Positions 63,945 through 64,000 of a DNA stretch of 64,000 nucleotides are shown piece after piece. A model generated the notes under the pieces. It had not been told where the DNA came from. It ran no database searches and worked only from the letters and a program-made list of their open reading frames with translations. The stretch comes from Aquificota bacterium (lineage in GTDB: Bacteria; Aquificota; Aquificia; Aquificales; Hydrogenothermaceae), in assembly GCA_013153635.1 (NCBI GenBank), contig JAADDZ010000020.1:35379-99378 (forward strand), in the 5' to 3' direction. How positions within the stretch are numbered: position 1 is the first letter of the stretch; every line of letters begins with the position of its first letter. The position numbers were made by a program, and so were the translations under genes.

Positions 63945-64000
63945 TGGTGCGAGCGGCGGGAGTCGAACCCGCACGGCCTTTCGGCCAAGGGATTTTAAGT
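63945..64000 (-). tRNA. tRNA-Leu (TAA), 3' part
   Basis: On the minus strand: anticodon loop CTTAAAA (anticodon TAA), long class II variable arm TGGCCGAAAGGCCG, T arm GCGGG-TTCGACT-CCCGC and the acceptor end with encoded CCA at 63947-63945. The 5' half lies beyond the window. Confidence 0.93.

Overview
The window is A+T-rich, gene-dense DNA from a flagellated, Gram-negative, thermophile-type bacterium. Several features point to the Aquificales, most likely the Hydrogenothermaceae (Persephonella/Sulfurihydrogenibium relatives): GpgS and Ggs type glucosylglycerate enzymes like those described from Persephonella marina, a BioW pimeloyl-CoA synthetase, one MotA with two tandem MotB proteins, a KaiC-like ATPase with its usual small regulator, and separate GlyQ/GlyS chains. 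This placement is inferred from gene content; no database was searched.

Layout. 1-5.7 kb: a leftward hemE-glyQ-glyS-ppsA operon (ppsA runs off the edge). 5.8-9.4 kb: an SCP-2 protein facing a motility operon (PilZ protein, MotA, two MotB). 9.5-15.1 kb: an AddB-like nuclease, a PolB-like exonuclease and uvrB. 15.1-24.2 kb: three glycosyltransferase or methyltransferase genes beside fliS-fliD-flaG and fliC, the last with a clear sigma-28 promoter; this looks like a flagellin glycosylation neighbourhood. 24.3-31.2 kb: a tight leftward operon of glycerate kinase, Ggs, GpgS, an SPFH protein, RsgA, a heptosyltransferase and a small monooxygenase-fold protein, i.e. compatible-solute and envelope functions. 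31.3-36.6 kb: a DUF255 protein, a sigma-54-type small membrane peptide, bioW-bioH and dienelactone hydrolase. 36.6-39.6 kb: a KaiC-like ATPase and its predicted regulator, split by a RHH/RelE toxin-antitoxin pair plus a Uma2 nuclease. 39.7-60.0 kb: mostly housekeeping genes (acyP, LysM/LytM protein, aminotransferase, lptB, moaC-mogA fusion, comM, bioF, prfB, OmpA-type outer membrane protein, mscS, hisA, ridA, folK, kdsC, MATE pump, comEC).

60.06-64 kb is an accessory island ending at a tRNA-Leu(TAA) gene. It holds two paralogous copies of an unrecognised two-gene module (HEPN/UPF0332-like protein plus an 83-89 aa partner). Between them lie three small opposite-strand genes, which are driven together with a ribbon-helix-helix gene from a bidirectional promoter with overlapping -35 boxes. 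The island also has a holin-like fragment and a truncated DUF4160 gene next to an intact DUF2442 gene. It is the best candidate for an undescribed system here, probably toxin-antitoxin or defence-like; that function is inference only.
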